From contig NZ_CAAF010000064.1 of assembly GCF_000359125.1 (NCBI RefSeq), positions 41,904 through 105,903 on the forward strand: a stretch of 64,000 bases of DNA. Reading direction: 5' to 3'. Below, piece after piece: positions 16,295-25,318 of the stretch. The notes beneath the pieces were generated by a model. The model did no database searches and was not told where the DNA came from. It was given only the letters and a program-made list of their open reading frames with translations. Position 1 is the stretch's first letter. Each line of letters starts with the position of its first letter. Both the position numbers and the translations under genes were made by a program. This DNA comes from Mesorhizobium sp. STM 4661. GTDB taxonomy: Bacteria; Pseudomonadota; Alphaproteobacteria; Rhizobiales; Rhizobiaceae.

Positions 16295-16324
16295 GCGCTT
16301 TGATGTGCAAATGATCTGGTCGCG

Positions 16325-17854
16325 ATGGCGATCTATCATCTTCACGTCAAGGTCATTGGCCGCAAGGCAGGCTCAAGCGCTGTCGCGTCGGCTGCCTACC
16401 GTTCAGCGTCGCGGCTGCGCGACGAGCGCATCGAACGCAGCCACGACTTTTCCAGCAAGCGCGGTGTCGTCCATTCCGAGGTGATGTTGCCGGAGGATGC
16501 GCCGGAGGCCTGGCGCGACCGCGAGAGGCTGTGGAACGCTGTCGAGGCGTTCGAGGTGCGCAAGGATGCCCAGCTCGCCCGCGAGGTGGAGTTTGCTCTT
16601 CCACGCGAACTAAGCCAAGGGCAAGGCATCGAACTGGCGCGCGACTTTGTTCAGGCGGAGTTTGTCAGCAAGGGCATGGTCGCCGATCTCAATGTGCACT
16701 GGGACATGGCGGAGGATGGCAGTCCAAAACCGCATGCCCACGTCATACTTGCCATGCGGTCCGTGGACGAGAACGGTTTTGGTCCAAAGGTGCGCGACTG
16801 GAACCAGACCGAGATGGTCGAGCGCTGGCGCGAGCGATGGGCGGAACTTGCCAACGAGCGCCTTGCCGAACTCGACATTGACGCCCGCATCGATCATCGC
16901 AGTCTGGAGGCGCAGGGCATTGCCTTGGAGCCGCAATCCCAGATCGGTGCTCCGGCCCAACGCATTGAGGACAGCGGCATCGACACTGCCGACATTGAAG
17001 CCGACCGCGCCGAACTGCATCGCGAGATCGCACGCAAAAATGGCGCGCGCATCATTGCCGATCCATCCGTGGCGCTCGATGCCATCACGCACCAGCAATC
17101 GACCTTTACCCGAAAGGACATTGCGAAGTTCTCGCATCGTCACAGCGATGGAATCGAGCAGTTCAACCAGGTGATGGGCGCGATCGGCAGCGCACCCGAT
17201 CTGGTCGAACTCGGCAAGGACGGACGCGGTGAAGATCGCTTCACCACCAGGCAGATGATCGACACCGAGCAGCGCCTGCATCGCTCGGCGGAATTGATGG
17301 CCGAGAAGGAGCGACACTCGGTGAGTGACACGCATCGCGAAGCCGCTTTGGCGCGCGCAGCGCAGCGCGGGCTTATTCTGTCAGACGAGCAGGCAGATGC
17401 ACTGGATCACATCACCGACGGTCGCGGTCTTGGTGTTGTTGTCGGGTTTGCCGGCACGGGCAAGAGCGCCATGCTGGGCGTTGCGCGTCAGGCATGGGCG
17501 GCAGCGGGCTATGAGGTCCGGGGCGCGGCACTCTCGGGTATCGCCGCGGAGAATCTCGAAGGCGGATCAGGAATTGCCTCGCGCACCATCGCCAGCATGG
17601 AACGCGGCTGGGGACAAAGCCGCGATCTGCTCACCGCGCGTGATGTCCTGGTGATCGATGAAGCCGGCATGGTCGGCACGCGCCAGTTGGAGCGCGTGCT
17701 CTCCCATGCGGCAGACGCCGGCGCGAAGGTCGTGCTTGTTGGCGATCCGCAACAGTTGCAGGCGATCGAAGCGGGCCCGGCGTCGCTGCCTCCGATAACG
17801 AAAAGTCGAGAGATCCTCTTCGACGGCTCCGTGACAGGCGGAAAACGTGGCTGA
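16325..17854 (+). pseudogene. traA: Truncated TraA relaxase/helicase (Ti type)
   Basis: The frame encodes 509 residues of TraA, which is normally 1,100 or more. The MobA/MobL relaxase domain is complete: start MAIYHLHVKVIGRK, candidate nucleophile Tyr25 in ASAAYRSAS, and metal-binding His137/His139 in KPHAHVIL. A TraI/RecD-like helicase domain begins, with Walker A GFAGTGKS (374-381), Walker B VIDEAG and VGDPQQLQAIEAG. Homology stops at residue 484 (about 17780); the last 25 residues are unrelated read-through. The relaxase half could still fold, but the helicase is cut in two. The breakpoint lies about 100 bp before the phoA promoter. Confidence 0.85.
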
Positions 17855-17881
17855 CAATTCCAGACATCCAACAACAACGAA

Positions 17882-17915
17882 GTGTCATGCTGATGTCATT
17901 CGGCGCCCCTAATAG
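17882..17915 (+). promoter_or_regulatory. Pho box and -10 element for phoA
   Basis: GTGTCAT-GCTG-ATGTCAT (17882-17899) matches the 18-bp PhoB box of two CTGTCAT-like heptamers spaced by 4 bp. TAATAG at 17910-17915 sits about 10 bp after it, where the -10 of a PhoB-dependent promoter is expected. The site is 77 bp upstream of the phoA start. Expression should therefore rise under phosphate limitation. Confidence 0.7.
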
Positions 17916-17975
17916 GCAAGGATAGCCCTTTGATCTCATCAGGGCTGTGCTCAACGGACCAGGAGGGATTCACTT

Positions 17976-19523
17976 ATGCAACGACTCAGCATGATGCTGC
18001 TCGCCAGCGCCTCGCTCGCCGCTCTTTCCCCCGCCCTCGCTCAAGACAAGCTTCCCCAGGCGACTGACAGCTATTTCACCGCAGCGGAGGCCGATCTCGC
18101 CCGCCGGCTGGCGATCCAGCCGATCATGGGCAAGGCCAAGAATGTGATCATCCTGGTTGGTGACGGCATGAGCATCGCGACCGTCACGGCTTCTCGCATC
18201 CTCGACGGCCAGAAGCGCGGCGTTGACGGCGAGTCGAACAACCTTTCGGTCGATACTTTTCCTTATACCGCGCTTGCGAAGACCTACAGCCATGACGGCC
18301 AGGTTTCCGACTCCGCCCCGACCGCTACCGCGATGGTGTCGGGTGTGAAGACCCGCAATGATGTGATCGGCGTCAACCAGACCGTGGCGGTCGGCGATTG
18401 CAAGGCGGCTCTCGCTGGCGAAGTGACGTCGATCTTCGAACTCGCCGAGGCGGCCGGCAAGGCCACCGGCGTGGTCTCTACCACACGCATCACCCACGCC
18501 ACCCCGGCCGCAACCTACGCGAACACCCCCGTGCGCGATTGGGAGAGCTCGAAGGAGCTGCCGGAGGACGCCAAGGCAGCCGGCTGCAAGGACATTGCCG
18601 ACCAGCTCGTCAACTGGCCAGCCGGTGACGGCTTCGAAGTCGCGCTCGGCGGCGGACGCGCTTATTTCCTTCCGGCTGAAACAGCCGATCCCGAAGACAA
18701 GGAGAAGACCGGCCGTCGCACGGACAAGCGCGATCTCACCGCGGAATGGACCGCTAAGTCGAACAACAACGTCTTCGTGTTCGACAAGGCCGGCTTCGAC
18801 AAGGTCGACGTGGCTTCGGGTGCCAAGATCCTCGGGCTGTTCGAAATGAGCCACATGGAATACGAGGCCGATCGCGCCAAGGACGCCGCGGGCGAGCCTT
18901 CGCTGGCCGAGATGACCGCCAAGGCGCTCGACCGCTTGGCTCAGGACGAAGACGGCTTCGTCCTGATGGTCGAGGGCGGTCGTATCGACCATGCCCACCA
19001 CGACGGCAATGCGGCACGGGCGCTCGAGGATGCGCTTGCCTTCAACCAGGCGATCAAGACCGTGCTGGAGAAGACCAAGCGCGAGGACACGCTGGTCGTC
19101 GTCACTGCCGACCACAGCCACACCATGACGATTAACGGCTATCCGAAGCGCGGCAATCCGATCTTCGATAAGGTCGTCAATGTCGAGGGAGAACTCGAAC
19201 TCGCCGGCGACGGCAAACCTTACACCACGCTGAACTATGCCAATGGTCCCGGCGCGTATTTCCCGCCGGTCGGCAAGGACGAGGACAAGAGCAAGGCCCA
19301 GCCGGCTGGCGTTCGCCCCGATCTGACCGATGTCGACACGACCGGCATCGACTTTCGTCAGCCCTCGACCGTGCCGATGGCCAGCGAAACCCATGCCGGC
19401 GACGACGTTGCCGTCTACGCCTGGGGCCCGTTCGCTCACCTCTTCCAGGGTACGGTGGAACAGAACTACATCTACCATGTCATGAGTTACGCCTCGGGCC
19501 TGGGAAAGGTGCAACCGAACTGA
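17976..19523 (+). CDS. phoA: Alkaline phosphatase (PhoA family)
   Basis: A 515-residue secreted alkaline phosphatase. The signal peptide is MQRLSMMLLASASLAALSPA with cleavage after ALA. Catalytic Ser113 is in SDSAPTATAM, the metal ligand Asp63 is in VGDGM, and further metal-binding residues are in EGGRIDHAHHDGN and TADHSHTM. Activity would be periplasmic phosphomonoester hydrolysis with two zincs and one magnesium. An AGGAGGG ribosome site lies 8 bp before the start. It follows the traA truncation point directly, with its own Pho box, and ends in a terminator hairpin. Confidence 0.93.
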   Translation: MQRLSMMLLASASLAALSPALAQDKLPQATDSYFTAAEADLARRLAIQPIMGKAKNVIILVGDGMSIATVTASRILDGQKRGVDGESNNLSVDTFPYTALAKTYSHDGQVSDSAPTATAMVSGVKTRNDVIGVNQTVAVGDCKAALAGEVTSIFELAEAAGKATGVVSTTRITHATPAATYANTPVRDWESSKELPEDAKAAGCKDIADQLVNWPAGDGFEVALGGGRAYFLPAETADPEDKEKTGRRTDKRDLTAEWTAKSNNNVFVFDKAGFDKVDVASGAKILGLFEMSHMEYEADRAKDAAGEPSLAEMTAKALDRLAQDEDGFVLMVEGGRIDHAHHDGNAARALEDALAFNQAIKTVLEKTKREDTLVVVTADHSHTMTINGYPKRGNPIFDKVVNVEGELELAGDGKPYTTLNYANGPGAYFPPVGKDEDKSKAQPAGVRPDLTDVDTTGIDFRQPSTVPMASETHAGDDVAVYAWGPFAHLFQGTVEQNYIYHVMSYASGLGKVQPN

Positions 19524-19526
19524 AAG

Positions 19527-19544
19527 GGGGCGTGTGTTCGCCCC
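19527..19544 (+). terminator. Hairpin after phoA
   Basis: GGGGCG-TGTGTT-CGCCCC starts 4 bp after the phoA stop. A second, stronger hairpin, GGCCGCCGG-ACAAAG-CCGGCGGCC, follows at 19563-19586. Neither has a clear T tract, so one or both may act as a terminator or as 3' end protection. Confidence 0.5.
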
Positions 19545-19586
19545 TGCTCTCATGGGAACTTAGGCCGCCGGACAAAGCCGGCGGCC

Positions 19587-20093
19587 GCGTATCGGGGACA
19601 CGAACTGATCGAGCGTCGCACGCTGCTTTCGGAAGTCCTGGTGGAGTTGCTTCCGACGCGCAGCACTCGCCGCGACCAACCTCGATTCTTCCGATCTGTA
19701 TGAGAAGGAAAACGGTCCTTTCGGATCTCGCCGAGAGCTGAACGACTCGGCAAACCTTCGCAGTCGTGGGGAGCAGGGAAGTCGAAAACTCATAGTTCGC
19801 ATCTTCGCCGACCCCGGGAGCCATTCAAAATCAAGCTCTTGGCTGGCACGCAAGCAGCCAAGCCCTGCTCCGGCAAGCATTTGGCACACACCCTTGCCTG
19901 AATCGCTTCGTTGGCCGCCTTGGATCACAGCGATTCCCGACGTCGTGCGACAACATGCCTGGGCCAAGCGATACCTAGATGACTGACCTCGCCGGCGAAA
20001 CGAGATTGCTCGCATTGAGGCGGATGCGAATTTGATTTGCTTGGTAATCCGGCATCCATAGGGCAAACTCCCTGCCGGGCTTCAGGAGGAGAG
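19587..20093. other. Intergenic stretch of about 500 bp with no supported gene
   Basis: Minus-strand frames here have no recognisable domain, and the plus strand lacks a sensible frame. Nothing is called apart from the hairpins at its left end. Confidence 0.4.
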
Positions 20094-20600
20094 ATGAAAG
20101 CACGCACCGCCACGGTCGGCGATCTGGAAGACGTTTTTCGTGATCTGTCGAAGCGCATGTCCGACGAATATGTCGCGGCCGGCAAGGACCCCAAGATCGC
20201 CTACGACAATCTGATGATGAATCTCAAGGAAGGTCGCGCCCACGCGCTTGTTCAGAATGACAAGACCGTCGCGATCATCGCCTGGCATGAGCATAGTGAC
20301 GCCGCGGTTACATTATTCGCCGCGCGCGAGGATTTCTTCAACGCCGCGACGGTTCGCTTCTGCAAGCGGCACATTCGCCAAATCCAGGCACTTGCCGGCA
20401 ACCTGCCCATTCACTCAACCAGTTGGCTCCGAGGACCTGACGTTGCAAAATGGTTTCGAGTAATCGGCTATGTCGAGAGAGAGCCGGTGGGCGGCGCCAG
20501 CCTGTTTGAATTGCCGCCGGCAGCTTCCGAAAAGCGGATCGGCCAACACGAGGCAGGCGACGAGGAGAGCAATATTTCCGCTCATCGACGCACCGGGTGA
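20094..20600 (+). CDS. Hypothetical protein, possibly a GNAT-like (phage-type) acetyltransferase
   Basis: A 168-residue product with a strong AGGAGGAG ribosome site just before the ATG. The opening RTATVGDLEDVFRDLSKRMS, the central AHALVQNDKTVAIIAWHEH and the later DVAKWFRVIGYVER resemble the alpha/beta plan of small GNAT-fold proteins, including those in phage structural clusters (gp13-like). No clear acetyl-CoA loop is seen, so the assignment is weak. It stands alone; the 260 bp after it contain only a partial RIME-like phrase near 20645. Confidence 0.6.
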   Translation: MKARTATVGDLEDVFRDLSKRMSDEYVAAGKDPKIAYDNLMMNLKEGRAHALVQNDKTVAIIAWHEHSDAAVTLFAAREDFFNAATVRFCKRHIRQIQALAGNLPIHSTSWLRGPDVAKWFRVIGYVEREPVGGASLFELPPAASEKRIGQHEAGDEESNISAHRRTG

Positions 20601-20863
20601 TCCCAGGCATTTTCAACCCTGCGCAAACCTTGCCGGATCTTGATGCATGTCGCGCAAAACGCGACGCGCTTTCGCATTCATCGCGCATGTCGCCTGATGG
20701 ACCGGACCACCGCCTTCCGCGATCACGCAATACCCGGTCCTGTGACATTTGCTACCTTTCTTCCCGTGCGGATTTGATTTCCGCCTGGCCGGTGCCCATC
20801 AGGCAACCTACCCCAACGCCCCCCACAGTGGCGCCGGCCACCTTCCCAGCATGCCGAGCCACT

Positions 20864-22054
20864 TCATTGCGGCACCGCGAGCGCTTTGCAGGGAAGTGCC
20901 TGCCCGACCAGATTGACGTAGTAGCGCAACACCGTCGGCACGATCTCGTCGTTGAAGACGTAGCGATCGCCATGCAGACCCTCGCCGGGGCCGACATCGC
21001 CAACGCCGATCCAGGCGTAGCAGCCGCCTGTCTCGCGGACCATGAAAGCGAAATCCTCGCAGCCGAGGCTTGGGCTGAACTCGGTCGAGACGTTCTCCCT
21101 GCCGACAGTGGCGGCAGCCGCCTCTACGGCGCGGCCCGTCGCATCCGCCGTGTTGATGAGCGGCGGATAACCCTTTTTGTAGTCGAGCGTGGCGTTGAGC
21201 GAATGGGCCGCGGCAATACCCCGGGCGATCTCGCCGATCAGCCGCTCGCAGTGATCGGAATGGCCGGGCTCGAAAAAGCGGCAGGTGCCTTGCAGCCAGA
21301 CCTTGCCCGGCACGATGTTGCCGACATTGCCGCCATGGATCTGCGTGAGACTGACGACAAGCGCGCTTTGCGGATCGACCGAGCGGCTGACGATGCGCTG
21401 GACGGCCTGGACAAAGGCGCCGGCGGCCAGGATCGGATCGTCGCCGAGCTGCGGCATGGCGGCATGCGCGCCAAGACCCTCGAAGGTCAGTTCGAAAGTG
21501 TCGACGGCCGCCATCTGCGGTCCGACGCGCGCGGCGATCGTCCCCAGCCTGACGCCCGGCCAATTGTGCACGGCATACATCGCCTCGACCGGGAAACGCC
21601 TGAACAGGCCGTCCTCGATCATGCGCATGCCGCCGCCTTCGTTTTCTTCGGCCGGCTGGAAGACGAAGCACACGGTGCCGTCGAAGGCGCGCGATTGGCT
21701 AAGCAGCCTGGCGGCGCCGAGCAGCATGGCGGTGTGGCCGTCATGGCCGCAGGCATGCATCACGCCCGCCTTCCCAGAGGCATAAGGCAAGCCGGTTTTC
21801 TCCACGACCGGAAGCGCGTCCAGCTCGGCGCGAAGACCGATGGCGCGCGTGCCGGTGCCGCTGCGCAGGACACCGACAACCCCGGTGCCGCCGATCCCCT
21901 CATGCACCTCGTCGAAGCCGAAGGCGCGCAGTTTCTCAGTGACGAAGCGTGCCGTTTCGTGCTCGTTGAACCCGAGTTCGGGATTGGCATGGATATGGTG
22001 CCGCCATTCGATGACCTCTGGCGTCAGCGCGGCGATGGGATCATTGTGCAGCAT
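20864..22054 (-). CDS. M20 family amidohydrolase (HipO/IAA-amino acid hydrolase type)
   Basis: A 396-residue metal-dependent amidohydrolase with the characteristic IEWRHHIHANPELGFNEHET opening, AELDALPV, the metal-ligand motif MHACGHDGHTAMLLG, and FQPAEENEGGG. The final metal ligand region is SLGCEDFAFM. The family hydrolyses N-acyl amino acids such as hippurate, N-acetyl amino acids or auxin conjugates. The start at 22054 is preferred because GGAGGAGAG lies just upstream; a start 5 codons earlier is possible. It is divergent from the AraC regulator, which probably controls it. Confidence 0.9.
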   Translation of the reverse strand: MLHNDPIAALTPEVIEWRHHIHANPELGFNEHETARFVTEKLRAFGFDEVHEGIGGTGVVGVLRSGTGTRAIGLRAELDALPVVEKTGLPYASGKAGVMHACGHDGHTAMLLGAARLLSQSRAFDGTVCFVFQPAEENEGGGMRMIEDGLFRRFPVEAMYAVHNWPGVRLGTIAARVGPQMAAVDTFELTFEGLGAHAAMPQLGDDPILAAGAFVQAVQRIVSRSVDPQSALVVSLTQIHGGNVGNIVPGKVWLQGTCRFFEPGHSDHCERLIGEIARGIAAAHSLNATLDYKKGYPPLINTADATGRAVEAAAATVGRENVSTEFSPSLGCEDFAFMVRETGGCYAWIGVGDVGPGEGLHGDRYVFNDEIVPTVLRYYVNLVGQALPCKALAVPQ

Positions 22055-22173
22055 GATACTCTCCTCCATGGCGGCAAAGGGCGGTTATGGTCCGCTCCTT
22101 TGGCATCGCTCGGGAATAGAAGGCCGGACAAGAGGCGTCTTGAACCAGATTGACCGCAGCCGGGACGAAAGAC

Positions 22174-22992
22174 GTGCACGCGACCGAAACCAGCAAATAC
22201 TGGCGCCATCCCTGCTTCCCCGACCTTGGCCTGTTCAAGGCGCGCTTCACGCGGCATCGTTACGAATTGCATACACACCCGACCTATGTGATCGCCCTGA
22301 TCACGGCTGGCTGCGAGCGCATTCGCATCGGGCGCCGCAATGTCATCGCCCCGGCCGGCACCATTGCCATCGTCAATCCCGAGGAGTGGCATGACGGGGA
22401 ACAAGGCGCGGATGAAGGCTGGGCCTACCGGACCTTTTATCCCTCCGTGCCGTTGATGACGGCGCTCGCCGGCGAGCTGGGCCGGGATCGCGCCCCGGTC
22501 TTCTCGCGCGCGATCATCGAAGACCATCATCTCGCGGCAAGGCTGGCGGCGGCGCATGAGGGCTCGACGTCCCAGGACGCAACGAAAGCCGAGGCGTCCC
22601 TGCTCGCCGCGTTGGGGCGTCTCATCATTCGGCATGGCGACTGGAACGGGCGGACCGAGGCGGTCGAAAACGCGGGATCGCGGCGGCGATTCTCGGCCTA
22701 TGAGGAACTGATCGAAAGCAGGCTTGGCTCGCCGCTCGACCTCCAGCGGCTTGCCGACGCCACGCGCGTGACCCGGTTCCAGGTCATCCGGGATTTCAAG
22801 AAGACGATTGGCCTGACGCCCGCGGCCTATATCCGCGACCGCAGACTGCGCCGCGCCCGCCTCTTGATCGAACAGGGGCTCGGCCTCGCTGATGCGGCAA
22901 TCGCGGCGGGTTTCGCCGACCAGAGCCATCTCACCCGCACCTTCCGCGCCGCGCACGGCATGTCGCCGGGCATGTTCCGCAGCGCCGGCTGA
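22174..22992 (+). CDS. AraC family transcriptional regulator with cupin-like sensor
   Basis: About 272 residues from the GTG at 22174; a TTG at 22150 would add 8. The N-terminal AraC-type cupin domain includes RHRYELHTHPTYVIALITAG and NPEEWHDG. The C-terminal part holds two helix-turn-helix units, with LADATRVTRFQVIRDFKKTI, then SHLTRTFRAAHGMSPG. Being divergent from the M20 amidohydrolase across about 120 bp, it likely regulates that gene in response to its substrate or product. Confidence 0.87.
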   Translation: MHATETSKYWRHPCFPDLGLFKARFTRHRYELHTHPTYVIALITAGCERIRIGRRNVIAPAGTIAIVNPEEWHDGEQGADEGWAYRTFYPSVPLMTALAGELGRDRAPVFSRAIIEDHHLAARLAAAHEGSTSQDATKAEASLLAALGRLIIRHGDWNGRTEAVENAGSRRRFSAYEELIESRLGSPLDLQRLADATRVTRFQVIRDFKKTIGLTPAAYIRDRRLRRARLLIEQGLGLADAAIAAGFADQSHLTRTFRAAHGMSPGMFRSAG

Positions 22993-23056
22993 GAAAGGGA
23001 GATACTTGCGCGTGTACGCTTGTCGCGCGATGGTGTCACGAGGCTTGGGAGGAACC

Positions 23057-23488
23057 ATGCGAAACATCCTGGCATCAATGACGCTGCTCGCGGCGGCGCT
23101 ATTTGCAGGCGTCGCTCTGGCGCTGGATAGCAGCGGGATGCCGGTGGTCGTGACGCCGCTTGCCTCACGCACGGAGACGGCGTCCGGCCAGCCGATAGTG
23201 CTGCCGCAGAAGAACGTCGAGGTCCTGGTTTCAACCTATGACATCGCGGCGGGGGCAACCTTGCCGGTCCACAAGCACCCCTTCCCCCGCTACGCCTATG
23301 TCCAGGCCGGGACGCTTCAGGTCACCAATGTCGAGACCGGCAAGAGCAACACCTACAAGACAGGCGATTTCATCGTGGAGATGATCGGCCAGTGGCACCA
23401 GGCCACCAATGTCGGTGCCGATCCGGTCAAGCTTCTGGTGATCGATCAGGTTGAACAGGGCACCAAGAACACCGTGTTGCGCCAGTAG
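23057..23488 (+). CDS. Periplasmic cupin domain protein
   Basis: A 143-residue protein with a clear signal peptide (MRNILASMTLLAAALFAGVA, cut after ALA). A single cupin barrel follows, with motif 1 PVHKHPFPRYAYVQAG and a motif 2 His in GQWHQATN. These residues normally hold a metal. The role is unknown; secreted cupins of this size are common in rhizobia. The start at 23057 has GGGAGGA upstream, whereas an upstream in-frame extension overlaps the AraC gene and is rejected. Confidence 0.85.
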   Translation: MRNILASMTLLAAALFAGVALALDSSGMPVVVTPLASRTETASGQPIVLPQKNVEVLVSTYDIAAGATLPVHKHPFPRYAYVQAGTLQVTNVETGKSNTYKTGDFIVEMIGQWHQATNVGADPVKLLVIDQVEQGTKNTVLRQ

Positions 23489-23539
23489 CCGGCACTTCCA
23501 GTCCTCCGTTCCGCTCACATTCTCTAGGACAGAAAACGG

Positions 23540-23605
23540 ATGGGATCGCTCGTCGTCGCCCTTGATAGCCCGAACGAGTACGTTGGTGTCGGGAGTGATC
23601 TTCAC
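23540..23605 (-). pseudogene. VapC-type PIN toxin remnant
   Basis: GTG start overlapping the antitoxin stop (GTGA), then KITPDTNVLVRAIKGDDERS, which is the first strand and first catalytic Asp (PDTN) of a PIN-domain ribonuclease. The PIN sequence ends after about 22 codons, where a normal VapC has about 130. The toxin is dead. Confidence 0.65.
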
Positions 23606-23853
23606 TGCTTGCCGGCCCAGCCTCGTGCGGCGACCGTGTTCATTTCCTCGATCGACAGGGATGGGCCACCCTCCCTCTTCAGAAAGTCGAAAACATCCGA
23701 GATTTTTCCTGTCGGCCGCGCGGCTTTCATCCCGATCCGGCCATCGGGAAGCTTGTCCACGATAATTTTCTCGCCCGGATGAACCCCCAGATGCTTCAGA
23801 ATATCCTTGCGCAGCGTGACCTGCCCTTTGGCGGTAATGGTAAGCGTGCTCAT
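23602..23853 (-). CDS. AbrB/SpoVT-type antitoxin (orphan)
   Basis: An 83-residue swapped-hairpin AbrB protein: STLTITAKGQVTLRKDIL followed by HLGVHPGEKIIVDKLPDG. The C-terminal tail (ISDVFDFLKREGG) is the usual toxin-binding part. Start at 23853 after GGAGGG. Its partner toxin is reduced to 22 codons, so this is an orphan antitoxin that can probably still bind DNA or neutralise related toxins. Confidence 0.8.
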   Translation of the reverse strand: MSTLTITAKGQVTLRKDILKHLGVHPGEKIIVDKLPDGRIGMKAARPTGKISDVFDFLKREGGPSLSIEEMNTVAARGWAGKQ

Positions 23854-24022
23854 GGCGAGCCCTCCTGTCGAAGTTACGTATGTAAGGCAAAAGCGCCTTA
23901 CCATCGAGAGCGCCAGAGCCCGTTGGATGGCTGCAGCGACAATAGGGAGCGCGCTGAGCCAACGGTTCCGGCTTTCGCGGCAGCGGAGCCGATGCTAGGG
24001 CTGCGCGATCTCTAACCATCAA

Positions 24023-24802
24023 ATGGACCGCCCCGTGACCGACATCGAACGCCCTCGCCTGCCGCTGATCGAAATCTGCGTCGAAGGCATGGACGGGCTG
24101 CTCGCCGCGCAAGCAGCCGGCGCCGACCGGGTCGAATTGTGCGCCAGCCTGGTCGAAGGCGGCATCACGCCAAGTCTCGGCACTGTCCGCGCGGCCCTCG
24201 AACTGGCGACGATCCCGTTCCATGTCATCGTGCGGCCACGTGGCGGCGACTTTCTCTACAGCGACGCCGAATACGGCTCGATGCTCGCCGATGTCAGCGC
24301 GCTCCGCGAACTCGGCGTCGCCGGCGTCGTCGTCGGCTGTTTGAACGCCGACGGCACCATCGACGAAAAGCGCATGAGCGAACTGGCGCAGGCGGCGGGG
24401 CCCTTGAACGTCACCTGCCATCGCGCCTTCGACATGACGCGCGATCCGGCCGAGGCGCTGGAGGCGCTGATCCGCTGCAAGGTCGGGCGGGTGCTGACCA
24501 GCGGCCAGCGCGACACGGCGCTGGAAGGAGCGGAATTGCTGGCGGATCTCGTGCGACAGGCCGGCGACCGCATCATCATCCTCGGCTGCGGCGCGCTCGG
24601 CCCCGAGAACATCGCCGAGGTGCTGGGAAAAACCGGGCTGGTGGAAATGCATTTCGCCGCACTCAAGGACGTGCCGAGCACCATGCGTTACCGCAATCCC
24701 CGCGTCGGCATGGGCGGCGCCGACCATGATCGCGAGTACCGCACCACCGTCACCGACGGAGCGCTGGTGGCGGCGACGATCGCGGCGGTTCGGGCGCGAT
24801 GA
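24023..24802 (+). CDS. cutC: CutC family copper homeostasis protein
   Basis: A 259-residue TIM-barrel CutC protein: LIEICVEGMDGLLAAQAAGA, then RVELCASLVEGGITPS, HVIVRPRGGDF, VTCHRAFDM and RVLTSGQ. Proposed to act in copper handling or as a cytosolic enzyme; the biochemical reaction is not settled. Its stop overlaps the start of the following GNAT gene by 4 bp (ATGA), showing an operon. Confidence 0.92.
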   Translation: MDRPVTDIERPRLPLIEICVEGMDGLLAAQAAGADRVELCASLVEGGITPSLGTVRAALELATIPFHVIVRPRGGDFLYSDAEYGSMLADVSALRELGVAGVVVGCLNADGTIDEKRMSELAQAAGPLNVTCHRAFDMTRDPAEALEALIRCKVGRVLTSGQRDTALEGAELLADLVRQAGDRIIILGCGALGPENIAEVLGKTGLVEMHFAALKDVPSTMRYRNPRVGMGGADHDREYRTTVTDGALVAATIAAVRAR

Positions 24803-25296
24803 CGAACACACCCTCGCCGATTGTCAGGGTTTCGCCTCAGGATGAACCCGCCATCCTCGCTCTCAACAACGAGCACGCGGCCGAACTGTCATGGCTCGAC
24901 GCCGAGCGCCTCTCCTTCCTGCTCGGCGAGGCATTCCATGCGCGCCGCATCGGCCCACTCGAAGCCTTCATCATGACCTTCGACCAGGACGCCGACTATG
25001 ACAGTCCGAATTTCCTGTGGTTCCGCGAACGCTACAAGCGCTTCGTCTATGTCGACCGCGTCGTCGTCGCCGGCCATGCGCGCGGACGCGGCCATGCCCG
25101 CCGGCTCTATGAGGACCTGTTCGACCATGTTGCGCGTGCCGGCCAGACCATCGTCACCTGCGAGGTCAATGCCGAGCCGCCCAATCCGGCCTCGGACGCC
25201 TTTCACGCGGCGCTCGGCTTTGCCGAGGTCGGCGACGCGGTGATCCACGGCGGCAAGAAGGCCGTGCGCTACTACGCCAGGCAGATCGCCAGCTGA
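24799..25296 (+). CDS. GNAT family N-acetyltransferase
   Basis: A 165-residue acetyltransferase. The acetyl-CoA-binding segment is VDRVVVAGHARGRGHARRLY, with the R-G-x-G-x-A type loop; the C-terminal beta strands include NPASDAFHAALGF. The substrate is unknown. Cotranscribed with cutC through a 4-bp overlap. Confidence 0.88.
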   Translation: MTNTPSPIVRVSPQDEPAILALNNEHAAELSWLDAERLSFLLGEAFHARRIGPLEAFIMTFDQDADYDSPNFLWFRERYKRFVYVDRVVVAGHARGRGHARRLYEDLFDHVARAGQTIVTCEVNAEPPNPASDAFHAALGFAEVGDAVIHGGKKAVRYYARQIAS

Positions 25297-25318
25297 CACG
25301 CCAGCGATCTGACTGACG

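Noticed and set aside
17970..19553. A 527-residue minus-strand open frame opposite phoA
   Set aside because: Antisense shadow caused by high GC; phoA on the plus strand has all catalytic motifs, a Pho box and a ribosome site.
23231..24811. A 526-residue open frame on the minus strand
   Set aside because: It runs antisense through cutC and the cupin gene and contains only one short sensible phrase, the VapC stub.
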